From Chloroflexota bacterium (GTDB lineage Bacteria > Chloroflexota > UBA11872 > VXNJ01), in contig JAPOWW010000003.1 of the NCBI GenBank assembly GCA_026707405.1, positions 1 to 64,000 of the forward strand: DNA of 64,000 nt. The letters run 5' to 3'. Position 1 is the first letter of the stretch. Each line of letters starts with the position of its first letter. Position numbers and translations under genes: made by a program. The notes beneath the pieces were generated by a model. It was not told where the DNA came from. It did not search any database and saw nothing but the letters and a program-made list of their open reading frames with translations. Below are positions 1-7,375 of this stretch, piece by piece.

Positions 1-1
1 C

Positions 2-460
2 AAGTCTCTCGCCCGCCGCCTCCACGGTCGAATGCCGGTGGTCATCGGCGTCGGACATCTGGGCCCCGTGGCGCGCCGCTGGAAGAGCCAGTTCAACGAA
101 AACCCCGATCAGTTCGCATTTTGGGACGAGTTGCCGGAGTTCAATCACAATTCCATTCAGGGGCTCAACCTTCCCCCAGTCGCGCGCGAAACGCTCCACG
201 CGGTATTCCTGCTTCCGGCGGGTCGCTACGCACGCACTGTCCGTCAGGGCAAGATCGCCGCCAAGCTGCTCGAGCGTTCGGGTGTCGCCGTCTCGATCCT
301 GGATATCAAAGGCGACACCTCGCTGGCGCAGGTTCTAATCTCCATGGTTTGGGGGGACTTCGTTTCGCTGTATCTGGCCGCGCTTAACGGTGTTCGGCCT
401 ACCCCAATCGACAACATCGGGCTGTTGAAGCGTGAGATGGCGCGCGGCGAGACTGTCTAG
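2..460 (+). CDS. Bifunctional phosphoglucose/phosphomannose isomerase, C-terminal part (cut by window edge)
   Basis: The reading frame is open from the first bases, so only the last ~152 residues are visible. They match the C-terminal SIS-fold half of the archaeal/bacterial bifunctional enzyme that interconverts fructose-6-phosphate with glucose-6- or mannose-6-phosphate in the cytoplasm. The signature is the string FNEN (about residue 33) followed by ELPEFNHNSIQG, where the family has its conserved Glu and His near the active site. The ATG at 32 lies inside the domain and is not the real start. The gene converges on the HDAC-like gene: the two stop codons share the palindrome CTAG at 457-460. 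Known family function; the N-terminal half cannot be assessed. Confidence 0.85.
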   Translation, partial: KSLARRLHGRMPVVIGVGHLGPVARRWKSQFNENPDQFAFWDELPEFNHNSIQGLNLPPVARETLHAVFLLPAGRYARTVRQGKIAAKLLERSGVAVSILDIKGDTSLAQVLISMVWGDFVSLYLAALNGVRPTPIDNIGLLKREMARGETV

Positions 461-1449
461 GACGACGCCTGCGCCGCGTCGAGGAAGGCCACCACGTCGT
501 CGCCCAGCCGTCGAAGGTTGTAACCGCCCTCCTGAATGACCAGCGTCGGCACGTTCATCTCGGCCACCTTCTCGCCGCTCTTCTCGAACGACTCCTTGCT
601 CAGGCTCCAGGTTCCGACCGGATCGCCCATGGCCCCATCGAGGCCCAAGCTTACTACCAGATAGTCGGGATCGAAGCCCCACACGCTCTCCATCGCGCGG
701 GGAAGCGCTTCCAGATACGTCCGGTCGTCCGTGTTCAGCGGCAGCGGAAAGTTGAAGTTATAGCCCTCTCCCGCTCCCTCGCCGGTCTCGTTCGTGAATC
801 CGCTTATTTGCGGGTACGCCATCGTGGGATCGGCGTGCGTCGAAACGTATAGAACGTCGCGGCGTTCATAGAAGATCTGCTGCGTTCCGTTACCGTGGTG
901 ATAGTCGAGGTCCAGGATGGCTACGGTGCCGTGCTTGGAAAGTACGTCGGCGGCCAGCGCCGCGTTGTTGAAAAAGCAGAACCCGCCGAAGAAGTCGGTC
1001 CCCGCGTGGTGCCCCGGCGGCCGGCATAGTGCGTAAACGAACCTCGTCCCCGCCTGGATTCTGGACGCCCCTTCCAGCGCCAGTCCCGCCGCCGCCATCG
1101 CCGCCTCCGGCGTGCGGGGCGCGAGCGGCGTCGAAAGGTCGAAGCAATACGTCTGCGAGCGCGGATGACCGCTCCCGTCGCGAACCGTGCCCGGCAGGAC
1201 GGGCGGGTATGCCGCGCTGCCTTTCATCGACGAGCAGAATCGATCAATGTAAGTCAGCATGTCGTGGGAGTGCAGGCTGACGATGGCCTCCCGCGGCTCC
1301 GAGTGAAACTCTTCGACCTCGTAGCCGGTCCGCTCCAGCGAAGCCAGTATCGAGTCCACTCTTGCGGGTATTTCTGGATATCCGTAGCCGAACGCGCCGT
1401 CGTGGGCCTTGTGCGCGTGATCGACGATGAAGCTACTGTTGGAAGCCAA
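457..1449 (-). CDS. Histone deacetylase/AcuC/acetylpolyamine amidohydrolase family protein
   Basis: 330 aa. Zinc-dependent deacetylase of the arginase-deacetylase fold. Visible: the His pair in RPPGHHAG (about residue 148), the metal-ligand region DLDYHHGNGT (about 180) and a distal Asp in VVSLGLDG (about 267). The length is normal for bacterial members, which act on acetyl-polyamines, acetylated acyl-CoA synthetases or related amides; the substrate cannot be read here. The start is TTG at 1449, preceded by GGGAG at a good distance. It follows the iron-transporter ATPase by 35 bp on the same strand, so it may be the last gene of that transcript; the functional link is unexplained. Confidence 0.85.
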   Translation of the reverse strand: MASNSSFIVDHAHKAHDGAFGYGYPEIPARVDSILASLERTGYEVEEFHSEPREAIVSLHSHDMLTYIDRFCSSMKGSAAYPPVLPGTVRDGSGHPRSQTYCFDLSTPLAPRTPEAAMAAAGLALEGASRIQAGTRFVYALCRPPGHHAGTDFFGGFCFFNNAALAADVLSKHGTVAILDLDYHHGNGTQQIFYERRDVLYVSTHADPTMAYPQISGFTNETGEGAGEGYNFNFPLPLNTDDRTYLEALPRAMESVWGFDPDYLVVSLGLDGAMGDPVGTWSLSKESFEKSGEKVAEMNVPTLVIQEGGYNLRRLGDDVVAFLDAAQASS

Positions 1450-1484
1450 CTACCCGCTCCCGCACCCGGCCCCGGCGGTACCGG

Positions 1485-2537
1485 TTACTGCGCGTCGATA
1501 TCGGAGTCGAGGCCGTTTTCATCGAAGGTGATCGCGCTCTCCCGGGCTTGAACCGCCACCCGCTGCCCCTGCGTGAGATTCAGCGGAGACCAGGCTCGCA
1601 CTCGCAACTCTATACCCGATTCGAGTCTCACCTTAACGATTTGATCGTGCCCGTAAAACTCGCGGTCGACTACTCTGGCGGCGCCACCGGAGTCCTCGGT
1701 GACGCTAAGCCATTCTGGGCGCAGCATCACTTCCACTGGCCCGTTTACCGGTTGAGCCACTTGCAGAGTTCCAATTTCGGTCGCGACGCGTTCGCCTAGA
1801 CCATCGCCGCGTATGAAATTCGCGTCGCCGAGCGATCTCGCGATCCGCTTGCTCGCGGGACGGCTGTAAAGCTCCTCCGGCTCGGCGGTTTGCACCAGCC
1901 GGCCCTCGAACATTATCGCCACCCGGTCGGAGATGCTTAGCGCTTCTTCGATGTCATGCGTCACGAATATCGCCGTGGCTCCGGCGGCCCGCAGCACTTC
2001 GCGAACGTCCATCCGAAGCCGCGCTCGAAGGCTCGCGTCAAGATTCGAGAATGGCTCGTCCAGCAGCACAACGTCAGGCTCGGCGGCCAGCGACCGCGCT
2101 AGCGCCGCGCGCTGCTGCTCTCCGCCTGAGAGCTCGTAAGGCATCCGGTCGGCCATCCCGGTCAGGCCTACCATTTCGAGCAGTTCGTCGGTCGATCTCT
2201 CGTTACGCCTTGCGCGCTTTTTTGCGTATGCGACGTTGGCTCTCACGTCGAGATGCGGAAATAGCGAGTAGTCCTGAAACACGATTCCTACTCTGCGTCT
2301 TTCGGGTGGAACGCTCACGCCCGGCCCCGCAACGGTGGTTCCGCCAATCGCGATGGTTCCCGAATCGGGTGATTCGAAACCCGCGATCAGTCTGAGCGTC
2401 GTGGTCTTTCCGCATCCGCTCGGACCCAGCAGCGTCATAAGCTCGCCCCTGCCGGCGCTCAGGCTCACGCCGTCAACCGCCGGGTGTGGACCGAACCGCT
2501 TGTTAATGTCCACGCACTCCACTACTGAACGGCTCAA
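1485..2537 (-). CDS. ABC transporter ATP-binding protein, Fe3+ (FbpC/PotA-like)
   Basis: About 350 aa. Energises the two-domain permease encoded just upstream. Walker A GPSGCGKTT (about residue 40), Q-loop in VFQDYSLFPHL, signature LSGGEQQR, Walker B VVLLDEPFSNLD and the switch His in VTHD are all intact. A C-terminal ~100-residue TOBE-like region is typical of the FbpC/PotA/MalK class. The frame is open far upstream, but that extension is antisense-like sequence inside the permease. I place the start at TTG 2537, whose last two bases overlap the permease stop (TTGA). A GTG at 2522 is the alternative. The short overlap implies translational coupling. Confidence 0.88.
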   Translation of the reverse strand: MSRSVVECVDINKRFGPHPAVDGVSLSAGRGELMTLLGPSGCGKTTTLRLIAGFESPDSGTIAIGGTTVAGPGVSVPPERRRVGIVFQDYSLFPHLDVRANVAYAKKRARRNERSTDELLEMVGLTGMADRMPYELSGGEQQRAALARSLAAEPDVVLLDEPFSNLDASLRARLRMDVREVLRAAGATAIFVTHDIEEALSISDRVAIMFEGRLVQTAEPEELYSRPASKRIARSLGDANFIRGDGLGERVATEIGTLQVAQPVNGPVEVMLRPEWLSVTEDSGGAARVVDREFYGHDQIVKVRLESGIELRVRAWSPLNLTQGQRVAVQARESAITFDENGLDSDIDAQ

Positions 2538-4195
2538 CGGAGCGGCCGCCAGAGTCTGGAGAGTCTCCCGGGACGGGCGCTGAACAGCATTATCGCCAGC
2601 GGGATGGAGGACACCAGGATCGTCAGGATCGCCGGGGCCGCGGCTCTGGCGAAGAACGCCTCCGATGCCGCTCCCCATGCCGACGTTGCCAGCGTCTTGA
2701 ATCCTAGCGGCCCGAGTATGAGCGTTGCCGGTAGCTCCTTGATGGCTAGCAGGAAAACAAGCGCCGCGCCCGCCATAAGGCCGTGGCGCATAAGCGGTAT
2801 CGTTACCGTCGCTGCGGTACCTGCGGCCGTGCGGCCAAGGCTTCGCGCTGCCTCCTCGTAGCGTGGATTCACCTGCAACAAGGCCGTGCGCACAGCCCCC
2901 AGCGCCGCCGGAAAGAACAACACTACGTACGCGAACACCAACAGCCAGAGCGTCTGGTAGAGCGGTCGGACGATCATAGCGCCGAAGAATACCAGCGAGA
3001 GAGCGACCACGACACCCGGCAGTGCAAAGCCGATGAAGCTCACCCGTTCCACAAACCAGGCAAACCGGCCGCGATGCCGGACTATGGTTACGGCCAGCGG
3101 GATCGCCAGGACAGTCGTTGCGACCGCCGCTAGACCCGACGCCAGCATTGAGTTCGCCAGCGAGTCCCAAAGCTGAACCAGTTCGGCCCCGGCCAGTAGT
3201 CCGCGAACCAGCCATATCATCAAGATGAGGGTTGGCACTCCAAGCGCCAGCGATGTCGCCGCCGCGCAGAATGTCCACGCAGGCCACTTCCACCGTCCGA
3301 GCCGCGCTGGGTTGGGTGCGCGCGGCGATCCGCCTCCTGTCCGGTGATGGACGCCGCGTCCGCGAGTTACCGATTCCACAACCAGTATGCTTGCCGCCAA
3401 AGCTACTAGAACGAGCGAGTATGCCGCCGCTACCGACCGGTCGAAAGCCGATTCGTATTGTACGTAAATCGCCCACGTCATCGTCTCGTATCGAAGCATC
3501 GATACCGCGCCGAAGTCGCTCAGCGTGTACAACGCGACCAGCAGTGCACCCGCCGCGATTGCGGGGCGAAGCTGGGGCAGCGTTACTCGGCGAAACGCCG
3601 TCCACGGGCCGTCGCCCAGCGTCCTGGCGTTCTCCTCGAAGGTCCGATCGATGCCTGTCAGGGCGGCGCGCACCGGCAGGAGCATGTAGGGATAGCTGAG
3701 CAACGCGATAGTCATCATGGCGCCCGGAAATCCGTAAATCGACGGAATACGCTCGATGCCGAAGGCGGTTTCGAGTACTTGCTGGAACATGCCGCGTGGA
3801 CCCAGCGCTACCATTACCACGAACGCCGCGACGTAGCTGGGGATTACCAGTGGAAGCGCCGTGATTACCGACCACATCCGGCGGTGCGGTAAGTCGGTGC
3901 GGGCCGTTAGCCAGGCCAAGGGGACCGCGATCACCATCGACACGGTCGTCACGGCTCCGGTAAGAAGCACCGTTCGTCCCAGCGTCTGCCACGAACGCTC
4001 GCGCAGCAGTAGTCCCCAAACCTCGTCACCGGCGCCCGCCGCGCGGTACACGAGGTACGCGAGCGGCAGCAGCATGGCGCCTGCGACTAGCGCTGTGGGA
4101 ATCCAGACCGCCGGCGGAGCGGTTCCTATCGTAAGGCCCTGCCGCCACACGTTGACCGCGGCAGAGCCTCTTGAGGCTTGTGAGCCTCCGAGCAT
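2534..4195 (-). CDS. ABC transporter permease, Fe3+ type (FbpB-like, fused double domain)
   Basis: 553 aa with about twelve hydrophobic segments arranged as two tandem binding-protein-dependent permease domains. Each half carries an EAA-type coupling loop: ENARTLGDGPWTAFRRVTLP near residue 190 and EEAARSLGRTAAGTAATVTIP near 450. This fused layout is characteristic of ferric iron (FbpB/SfuB) permeases of the inner membrane. The ATG at 4195 lies 2 bp after the stop of the binding-protein gene, and the 3' end overlaps the ATPase start, so binding protein, permease and ATPase form one operon in that order. Confidence 0.9.
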   Translation of the reverse strand: MLGGSQASRGSAAVNVWRQGLTIGTAPPAVWIPTALVAGAMLLPLAYLVYRAAGAGDEVWGLLLRERSWQTLGRTVLLTGAVTTVSMVIAVPLAWLTARTDLPHRRMWSVITALPLVIPSYVAAFVVMVALGPRGMFQQVLETAFGIERIPSIYGFPGAMMTIALLSYPYMLLPVRAALTGIDRTFEENARTLGDGPWTAFRRVTLPQLRPAIAAGALLVALYTLSDFGAVSMLRYETMTWAIYVQYESAFDRSVAAAYSLVLVALAASILVVESVTRGRGVHHRTGGGSPRAPNPARLGRWKWPAWTFCAAATSLALGVPTLILMIWLVRGLLAGAELVQLWDSLANSMLASGLAAVATTVLAIPLAVTIVRHRGRFAWFVERVSFIGFALPGVVVALSLVFFGAMIVRPLYQTLWLLVFAYVVLFFPAALGAVRTALLQVNPRYEEAARSLGRTAAGTAATVTIPLMRHGLMAGAALVFLLAIKELPATLILGPLGFKTLATSAWGAASEAFFARAAAPAILTILVSSIPLAIMLFSARPGRLSRLWRPLR

Positions 4196-4197
4196 CG

Positions 4198-5304
4198 CTA
4201 GGCCAGTGCGCCGACGTCCCGTAGAAGCGCCTGGGTGCCCTTGAGGTCCGAAAGCTGGTCGAGCGGGATGCTCGGCTTGTTGATGTCGGCGAGCGGCGTC
4301 AAGAGACGTTGGATCTTCACGCCTTCCACCAGCGGGTATTCAAACGTCTGCCCCGCAAAGTACTGCTGCCCGACCGTCGATAGCGCGAAGTCGAGGAACT
4401 TCGTCGCCTGCTCCTTGTTCTTCGCCGAATTCAAAATGCCCGCGCCCGCCACCATCACCAGCGAGCCGGGGCCTCCGGCCGGCAAATGGTAGTTCCTCGC
4501 CGCAAACGCGTCGCCCTCCTCGGCCAGGAACCGGTACAGGTAGTAGTGGTTGACCAGCCCGACGTCGACCTCGCCCGCTCCCGCAGCCGCGACGATCGGC
4601 GTGTTCTTCGGGTAGATGCCTGGCTCGTTGGCCATCAGGCCGCTCAGCCACTCCTTGGTCTGATCCTCACCCCATACCGACCGCATCCCCGTCACCATCG
4701 TTTGAAACGACGAGTTGGTCGGCGGAATTCCGATCCGCCCCTTCCACTCCGGGTCCACGAATCCCCACAAGTCGTCGGGCAGGTCGGCTTCCGTAAGTCT
4801 GTCGGTGTTGTAGACCACCACGCGGGCGCGGCCGGATATGCCGACCCATAGACCATCGCCCGAGCGAGCCCATTCCGGCACCCGTCCGAAAACTTCACCC
4901 GGCAACGGTGACAGCAACGACTCGACCGAGCCCAGACCGCCCGGGTCCTGCGCGAAGAAGACATCCGCGGGGCTCGCGTCGCCCTCTTCCAGAAGCGTCG
5001 CCGCAAGCTCGCCCGTCTTTGCGTACTTGACCCCGACGTCTATGCCGGTGGCGTCGGCGAACTGCCTGATTATCGGATCGACCAGGCTCTCGCTCCGTCC
5101 CGAGTAGATCGTCAGTGAGCCGGGATCCATGGGAGGCGCCGTGACGACCTTTTCGACGATTTGCGTGACGACCTTTTCCTGGACGACCGGCACTTCCTTG
5201 ACAACTTCGACTATCTGAGTCTCGCCACATGCGGCCGCGATCGGCGCCGTCGCTGCTCCCACGGCCAGCGCGCCGAGTATCCGTCGCCGGGACACGCGAT
5301 TCAT
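4198..5304 (-). CDS. Iron ABC transporter substrate-binding lipoprotein (FbpA-like)
   Basis: 368 aa. The N-terminus has an Arg-rich Tat-like stretch (SRRRILGAL) and a hydrophobic core ending in the lipobox IAAAC near residue 26, so it is probably an exported lipoprotein. After the Cys comes a Val-Glu-Lys-rich linker (VVKEVPVVQEKVV and similar), a style common in Chloroflexota lipoproteins. The mature part is a family-1 binding protein with the FbpA landmark of two adjacent tyrosines in NHYYLYRF (about residue 256), which in FbpA bind Fe3+. Start ATG 5304 has GAGGGG upstream. First gene of the iron operon; iron specificity is inferred from the Tyr pair, the permease type and the operator-like site upstream. 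Confidence 0.88.
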   Translation of the reverse strand: MNRVSRRRILGALAVGAATAPIAAACGETQIVEVVKEVPVVQEKVVTQIVEKVVTAPPMDPGSLTIYSGRSESLVDPIIRQFADATGIDVGVKYAKTGELAATLLEEGDASPADVFFAQDPGGLGSVESLLSPLPGEVFGRVPEWARSGDGLWVGISGRARVVVYNTDRLTEADLPDDLWGFVDPEWKGRIGIPPTNSSFQTMVTGMRSVWGEDQTKEWLSGLMANEPGIYPKNTPIVAAAGAGEVDVGLVNHYYLYRFLAEEGDAFAARNYHLPAGGPGSLVMVAGAGILNSAKNKEQATKFLDFALSTVGQQYFAGQTFEYPLVEGVKIQRLLTPLADINKPSIPLDQLSDLKGTQALLRDVGALA

Positions 5305-5352
5305 GTATGTTTCCCCTCTGATCTGCGCAACCTAGATAATTGCCGGACGATT

Positions 5353-5390
5353 TTAGTCGATCCTAATGATCTATGTTAGGTCGCCCTAAC
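5353..5390 (-). promoter_or_regulatory. Candidate iron-regulator (DtxR/IdeR-like) operator before the iron ABC operon
   Basis: Within 50-90 bp upstream of the binding-protein start there are alternating half-sites: TTAGT (5353), CCTAA (5362-5366), TTAGG (5376-5380) and CCTAA (5385-5389). The last two form the perfect inverted repeat GTTAGG-N4-CCTAAC. TTAGG/CCTAA are the half-sites of IdeR/DtxR-type iron boxes, although the spacing here is shorter than in the classic 19-bp box. Position and operon content fit iron repression; the regulator is not in the window. Confidence 0.5.
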
Positions 5391-5438
5391 GCGCGAAATT
5401 AGCATCGCTTAAATTTCTTAGCAAATTCAGCGCGCGGT

Positions 5439-5456
5439 CCCAAAAACTTTTTTGGG
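5439..5456. terminator. Short inverted repeat downstream of aldo/keto reductase (possible weak terminator)
   Basis: CCCAAAAA and TTTTTGGG are perfect complements separated by two bases, about 40 bp past the end of the aldo/keto reductase gene. The A/T half of the stem and the tiny loop make it an atypical terminator, so this is a tentative call. Confidence 0.25.
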
Positions 5457-5497
5457 GCGGTTGGATCAGGACGTTCGGTAGCGGGGCTCCGGAGTAT

Positions 5498-6535
5498 TCA
5501 GGACGTCGTCGCGGCCGGGGTTACGCCGGACAGTTTCAGCATCAGCTGTCGAATCGGCAGATCGTAGGGGCACTTGCTCTCGCAGATCGGTTCCGTCTTG
5601 CACGGCTCGTGTCCGTAGCACTTGTCGACGCTCGCCGTGGACTCGTTCCACAGCTTTTCGCCCGCCTCCGAGAGAGCGCCCGCTTCGAAGACCTTCTCCG
5701 AGAGCATCGTTTCCGGCACGTCGATTCCAACCGGACAGGAGCAGTAGTTGCAGCGGCGGCAGTCGTTGCCCACCAGAGACGCTGCCCATTCGGAAAGGCG
5801 GCGCGCCTCCTCTTGTCCCACTGGCTCCGCCACGGCCTCGACGTTGGCGTCGACTATCTCCGGACTTGTCAGCCCGGCTACTATTACGTCCACTGGGTGT
5901 TCGTACACGTAACGAATCGCGTCGCGGGCGTGCTCGCTGCTCAGCAGGCCGGAGCCGACCGGCCGCATTGCCATCGTTCCAACCCCCAGCTCCGATGTCG
6001 CGGGTAAAAGGTCGAGCGCCGCCCACGGCTGCAACGGGTTGAGGTGAAACAGCACGGTCTCGTAGGGCCACTCCCGCAGCCACACGGCCAGCTTCTCGGG
6101 CCGGTGGCCCGTTATGCCGATGTGCCGCACCTTGCCGTCGTCCCTGGCCTTGATTGCCGCCTCGAGCGCCCCGCCCGACCCCATTATCTCGTCGAACTCG
6201 TGCTGATGGTTGACGTAGTGGAGCTGGATTAGATCGATGTAGTCCATTCCCAGTCGCGCAAGACTCTCGTCGATCTGCCGCCCGGCCGTGGCCGCGTCGC
6301 GGCCCGCCGCTTTCGTGGCCATGAACATCTCGTCGCGCCGTTTGCCGAGCGCTTTGCCGACCTTTATTTCCGCGTCGCCGTACCCGCGTGCGCAGTCATA
6401 GTATGTGACCCCCGAATCGAGCGCGTAGTTGAGCGCCCGGTCGGTTTCCTTCTGGCTCTTGCGGGCGAACCACATCGTCCCGCAGCCTAGGACGGAAACC
6501 TTCTCGCCAGTGTTGCCGAGGGTCGTGTACTTCAT
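5498..6535 (-). CDS. Aldo/keto reductase with C-terminal Fe-S-type cysteine motifs
   Basis: 345 aa from the chosen ATG 6535, which has GGTGAT a few bases upstream; an ATG 33 bp further up would overlap the RidA-like gene. The AKR barrel residues are visible: Asp and Tyr in YYDCARGYGDAE, Lys in MATKAAG and His in LIQLHYVNHQ. The C-terminal ~90 residues carry two cysteine clusters, DCRRCNYCSCPVG and a later C-x5-C-x5-C-x3-C pattern ending CPYDLP, as in the AKR subgroup that has a 4Fe-4S ferredoxin-like tail. The enzyme probably reduces a carbonyl with NAD(P)H; the substrate is unknown. It follows the RidA-like gene by 16 bp on the same strand. Confidence 0.87.
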   Translation of the reverse strand: MKYTTLGNTGEKVSVLGCGTMWFARKSQKETDRALNYALDSGVTYYDCARGYGDAEIKVGKALGKRRDEMFMATKAAGRDAATAGRQIDESLARLGMDYIDLIQLHYVNHQHEFDEIMGSGGALEAAIKARDDGKVRHIGITGHRPEKLAVWLREWPYETVLFHLNPLQPWAALDLLPATSELGVGTMAMRPVGSGLLSSEHARDAIRYVYEHPVDVIVAGLTSPEIVDANVEAVAEPVGQEEARRLSEWAASLVGNDCRRCNYCSCPVGIDVPETMLSEKVFEAGALSEAGEKLWNESTASVDKCYGHEPCKTEPICESKCPYDLPIRQLMLKLSGVTPAATTS

Positions 6536-6551
6536 ATCGATCACCGGTCCG

Positions 6552-6947
6552 CTAGGGGATCGCGGCAACGGCCTCCACTTCCACTTTCCATTCGGGCATC
6601 ACCAGCGCGATGTCTGCCACCAGAGTGGACGCCGGATAGATCCCGGACAAAAATTCCTTCCTGACCTCCGTGAACTCGGCAAAGTCGCCGATGTCCGTCA
6701 GGAAGACCACTAGCTTCACAACGTCTTTCCAGTCGCAGTTGTGCGCTCGAAGCGCCGTCTCCAGGTTCTCGAATACCTGCCGGGTCTGCTCGGCGATGGT
6801 CGTCGCCGCCAGATTGCCGTGTTCGTCCACAGGCCCCTGGCCGGAGATGAACAGAAGGTCCGCGCATCGCACGGCCACCGTCTGCGAATAGGGGCCGACC
6901 GGACCCGCCAGGCCGCCGGGATTGGATCTTGTTACCCGACCGCTCAA
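6552..6947 (-). CDS. RidA/YjgF/UK114 family protein
   Basis: 131 aa, full length for the family of small trimeric proteins that hydrolyse reactive enamine/imine intermediates or act on related substrates. The fold signatures GPYSQTVAV, FISGQGP and VKLVVFLTDI are present. In canonical RidA the strand PARSCVEVARLP carries the Arg that binds the substrate carboxylate; here it reads YPASTLVADIAL, so that Arg is absent and a different activity is likely. The start is TTG at 6947. It is probably co-transcribed with the aldo/keto reductase. Confidence 0.85.
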   Translation of the reverse strand: MSGRVTRSNPGGLAGPVGPYSQTVAVRCADLLFISGQGPVDEHGNLAATTIAEQTRQVFENLETALRAHNCDWKDVVKLVVFLTDIGDFAEFTEVRKEFLSGIYPASTLVADIALVMPEWKVEVEAVAAIP

Positions 6948-7020
6948 TGCGCTGCCCGTCGCGGTCTGCTAACCCGGGGAAGATGGACGAGGTCGATACG
7001 ACGAGACATAACCTTGCGCG

Positions 7021-7308
7021 CTAGGTGGGCGTGAGCTGTTCCAGGGTCTCCTCGTACAGCGGCAGCCGGCGTCTGGCGGTTTCCAGAGCAAGCTTGGCTG
7101 CCTCCAGTTCGTTCGCGGCTCGGCTCAGACGCGCGCTCGCCTCCTGCTTGTCGGCTGGGGTGGCGCCGTCCTGACCCATGGCCAGCGTCTGAAACCACGC
7201 CTCGGTGTAGCGGCGTTCCAGCGCGCGCGCTTCGTCCTCCAGTTCGACGACCCGCTTGCGCTGCCGCTCTACGAAATCCCAAAAGACGCCGAACGCCCGT
7301 CCGTCCAT
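7021..7308 (-). CDS. Hypothetical coiled-coil protein, 95 aa
   Basis: No family recognised. The sequence is strongly helical and charged, with heptad-like spacing in residues ~12-45 (FVERQRKRVVELEDEARALE) and ~57-90, so it should form a helical hairpin or coiled coil. There is no signal peptide or membrane segment. The ATG at 7308 has GGGAG upstream at about 10 bases, supporting translation. It lies alone between nrdJ (67 bp away) and the RidA-like gene on the same strand. Confidence 0.6.
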   Translation of the reverse strand: MDGRAFGVFWDFVERQRKRVVELEDEARALERRYTEAWFQTLAMGQDGATPADKQEASARLSRAANELEAAKLALETARRRLPLYEETLEQLTPT

Positions 7309-7375
7309 GTCGAATCCGCTCCCTTAGTCAAGGGCTGGATTATAGCCGGGTGTGAAGCCTGCTTGGTCGAGCGCC

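Noticed and set aside
2538-4019. Long upstream extension of the ABC ATPase frame
   Set aside because: It overlaps the whole permease gene in another frame and has no domain likeness; the permease frame has clear EAA loops.
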